Positions 5,913-5,919 of a stretch of DNA of 5,919 bases are shown here, in pieces (position 1 is the stretch's first letter; each line of letters opens with the position of its first letter). The DNA is from an uncultured Varibaculum sp. GTDB taxonomy: Bacteria > Actinomycetota > Actinomycetes > Actinomycetales > Actinomycetaceae. Under the pieces are notes generated by a model. That model made no database searches, was not told the origin of the DNA, and was given only the letters and a program-made list of their open reading frames with translations. Both the position numbers and the translations under genes were made by a program. The stretch covers positions 1-5,919 of the forward strand of contig CAMYFZ010000079.1 in the NCBI GenBank assembly GCA_947255165.1, in the 5' to 3' direction.

Positions 5913-5919
5913 CCTCCTT
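5913..5919 (-). promoter_or_regulatory. Shine-Dalgarno site of folD
   Basis: On the minus strand AAGGAGG is followed by AAAG and the ATG at 5908, a full anti-16S match with a short 4-nt gap. It supports the ATG start and hence the extra N-terminal MRKGWSGD. It touches the window edge, so the promoter or upstream operon gene cannot be seen. Confidence 0.85.

Overview
The window carries five protein-coding genes of an ordinary actinobacterial chromosome plus the spacers between them. I see no mobile element, CRISPR array, tRNA or rRNA. GC content looks moderate by eye (mid-50s percent). A polyphosphate glucokinase, a class II fumarase with the actinobacterial NPVLPEA variant and a FolD with an actinobacterial-type GRGTTVGRS loop together suggest a moderate-GC actinobacterium, perhaps of the Actinomycetaceae. 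The family is an inference from gene content and base composition and was not tested by a search.

Layout. Positions 1-230 (+) are the 3' end of ppgK, followed by a perfect 12-bp hairpin. Convergent to it, 386-1255 (-), is a 289-residue single-pass membrane protein that I cannot name: a proline-rich cytoplasmic half, a charged juxtamembrane helix, one membrane segment, and an outer tail rich in Thr, Ser, Pro and Glu. A 171-bp divergent spacer separates it from fumC (1427-2827, +), a complete class II fumarase with a GTG start and a strong Shine-Dalgarno. A 22-bp perfect hairpin lies between fumC and the convergent minus-strand cluster. That cluster reads, in transcription order, folD (5908-5006), a BMP/PnrA-type substrate-binding lipoprotein (4991-3882) and an exonuclease III/AP endonuclease (3855-3010). 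Gaps of only 14 and 26 nt suggest a single operon whose promoter lies beyond the right edge.

Functionally, ppgK and fumC belong to central carbon metabolism (glucose phosphorylation and the TCA cycle), FolD to one-carbon folate metabolism that feeds purine and thymidylate synthesis, and the exonuclease to base-excision repair. The lipoprotein belongs to a family that usually binds nucleosides for ABC import, but no ATPase or permease gene lies beside it here and its N-terminal ligand loop looks divergent. The two genes most worth a second look are this orphan lipoprotein and the unnamed membrane protein, whose cytoplasmic half repeats a short Thr-x-x-[Leu/Ile/Val]-Pro motif. I found no convincing evidence of a new multi-gene system; the window is mostly housekeeping.
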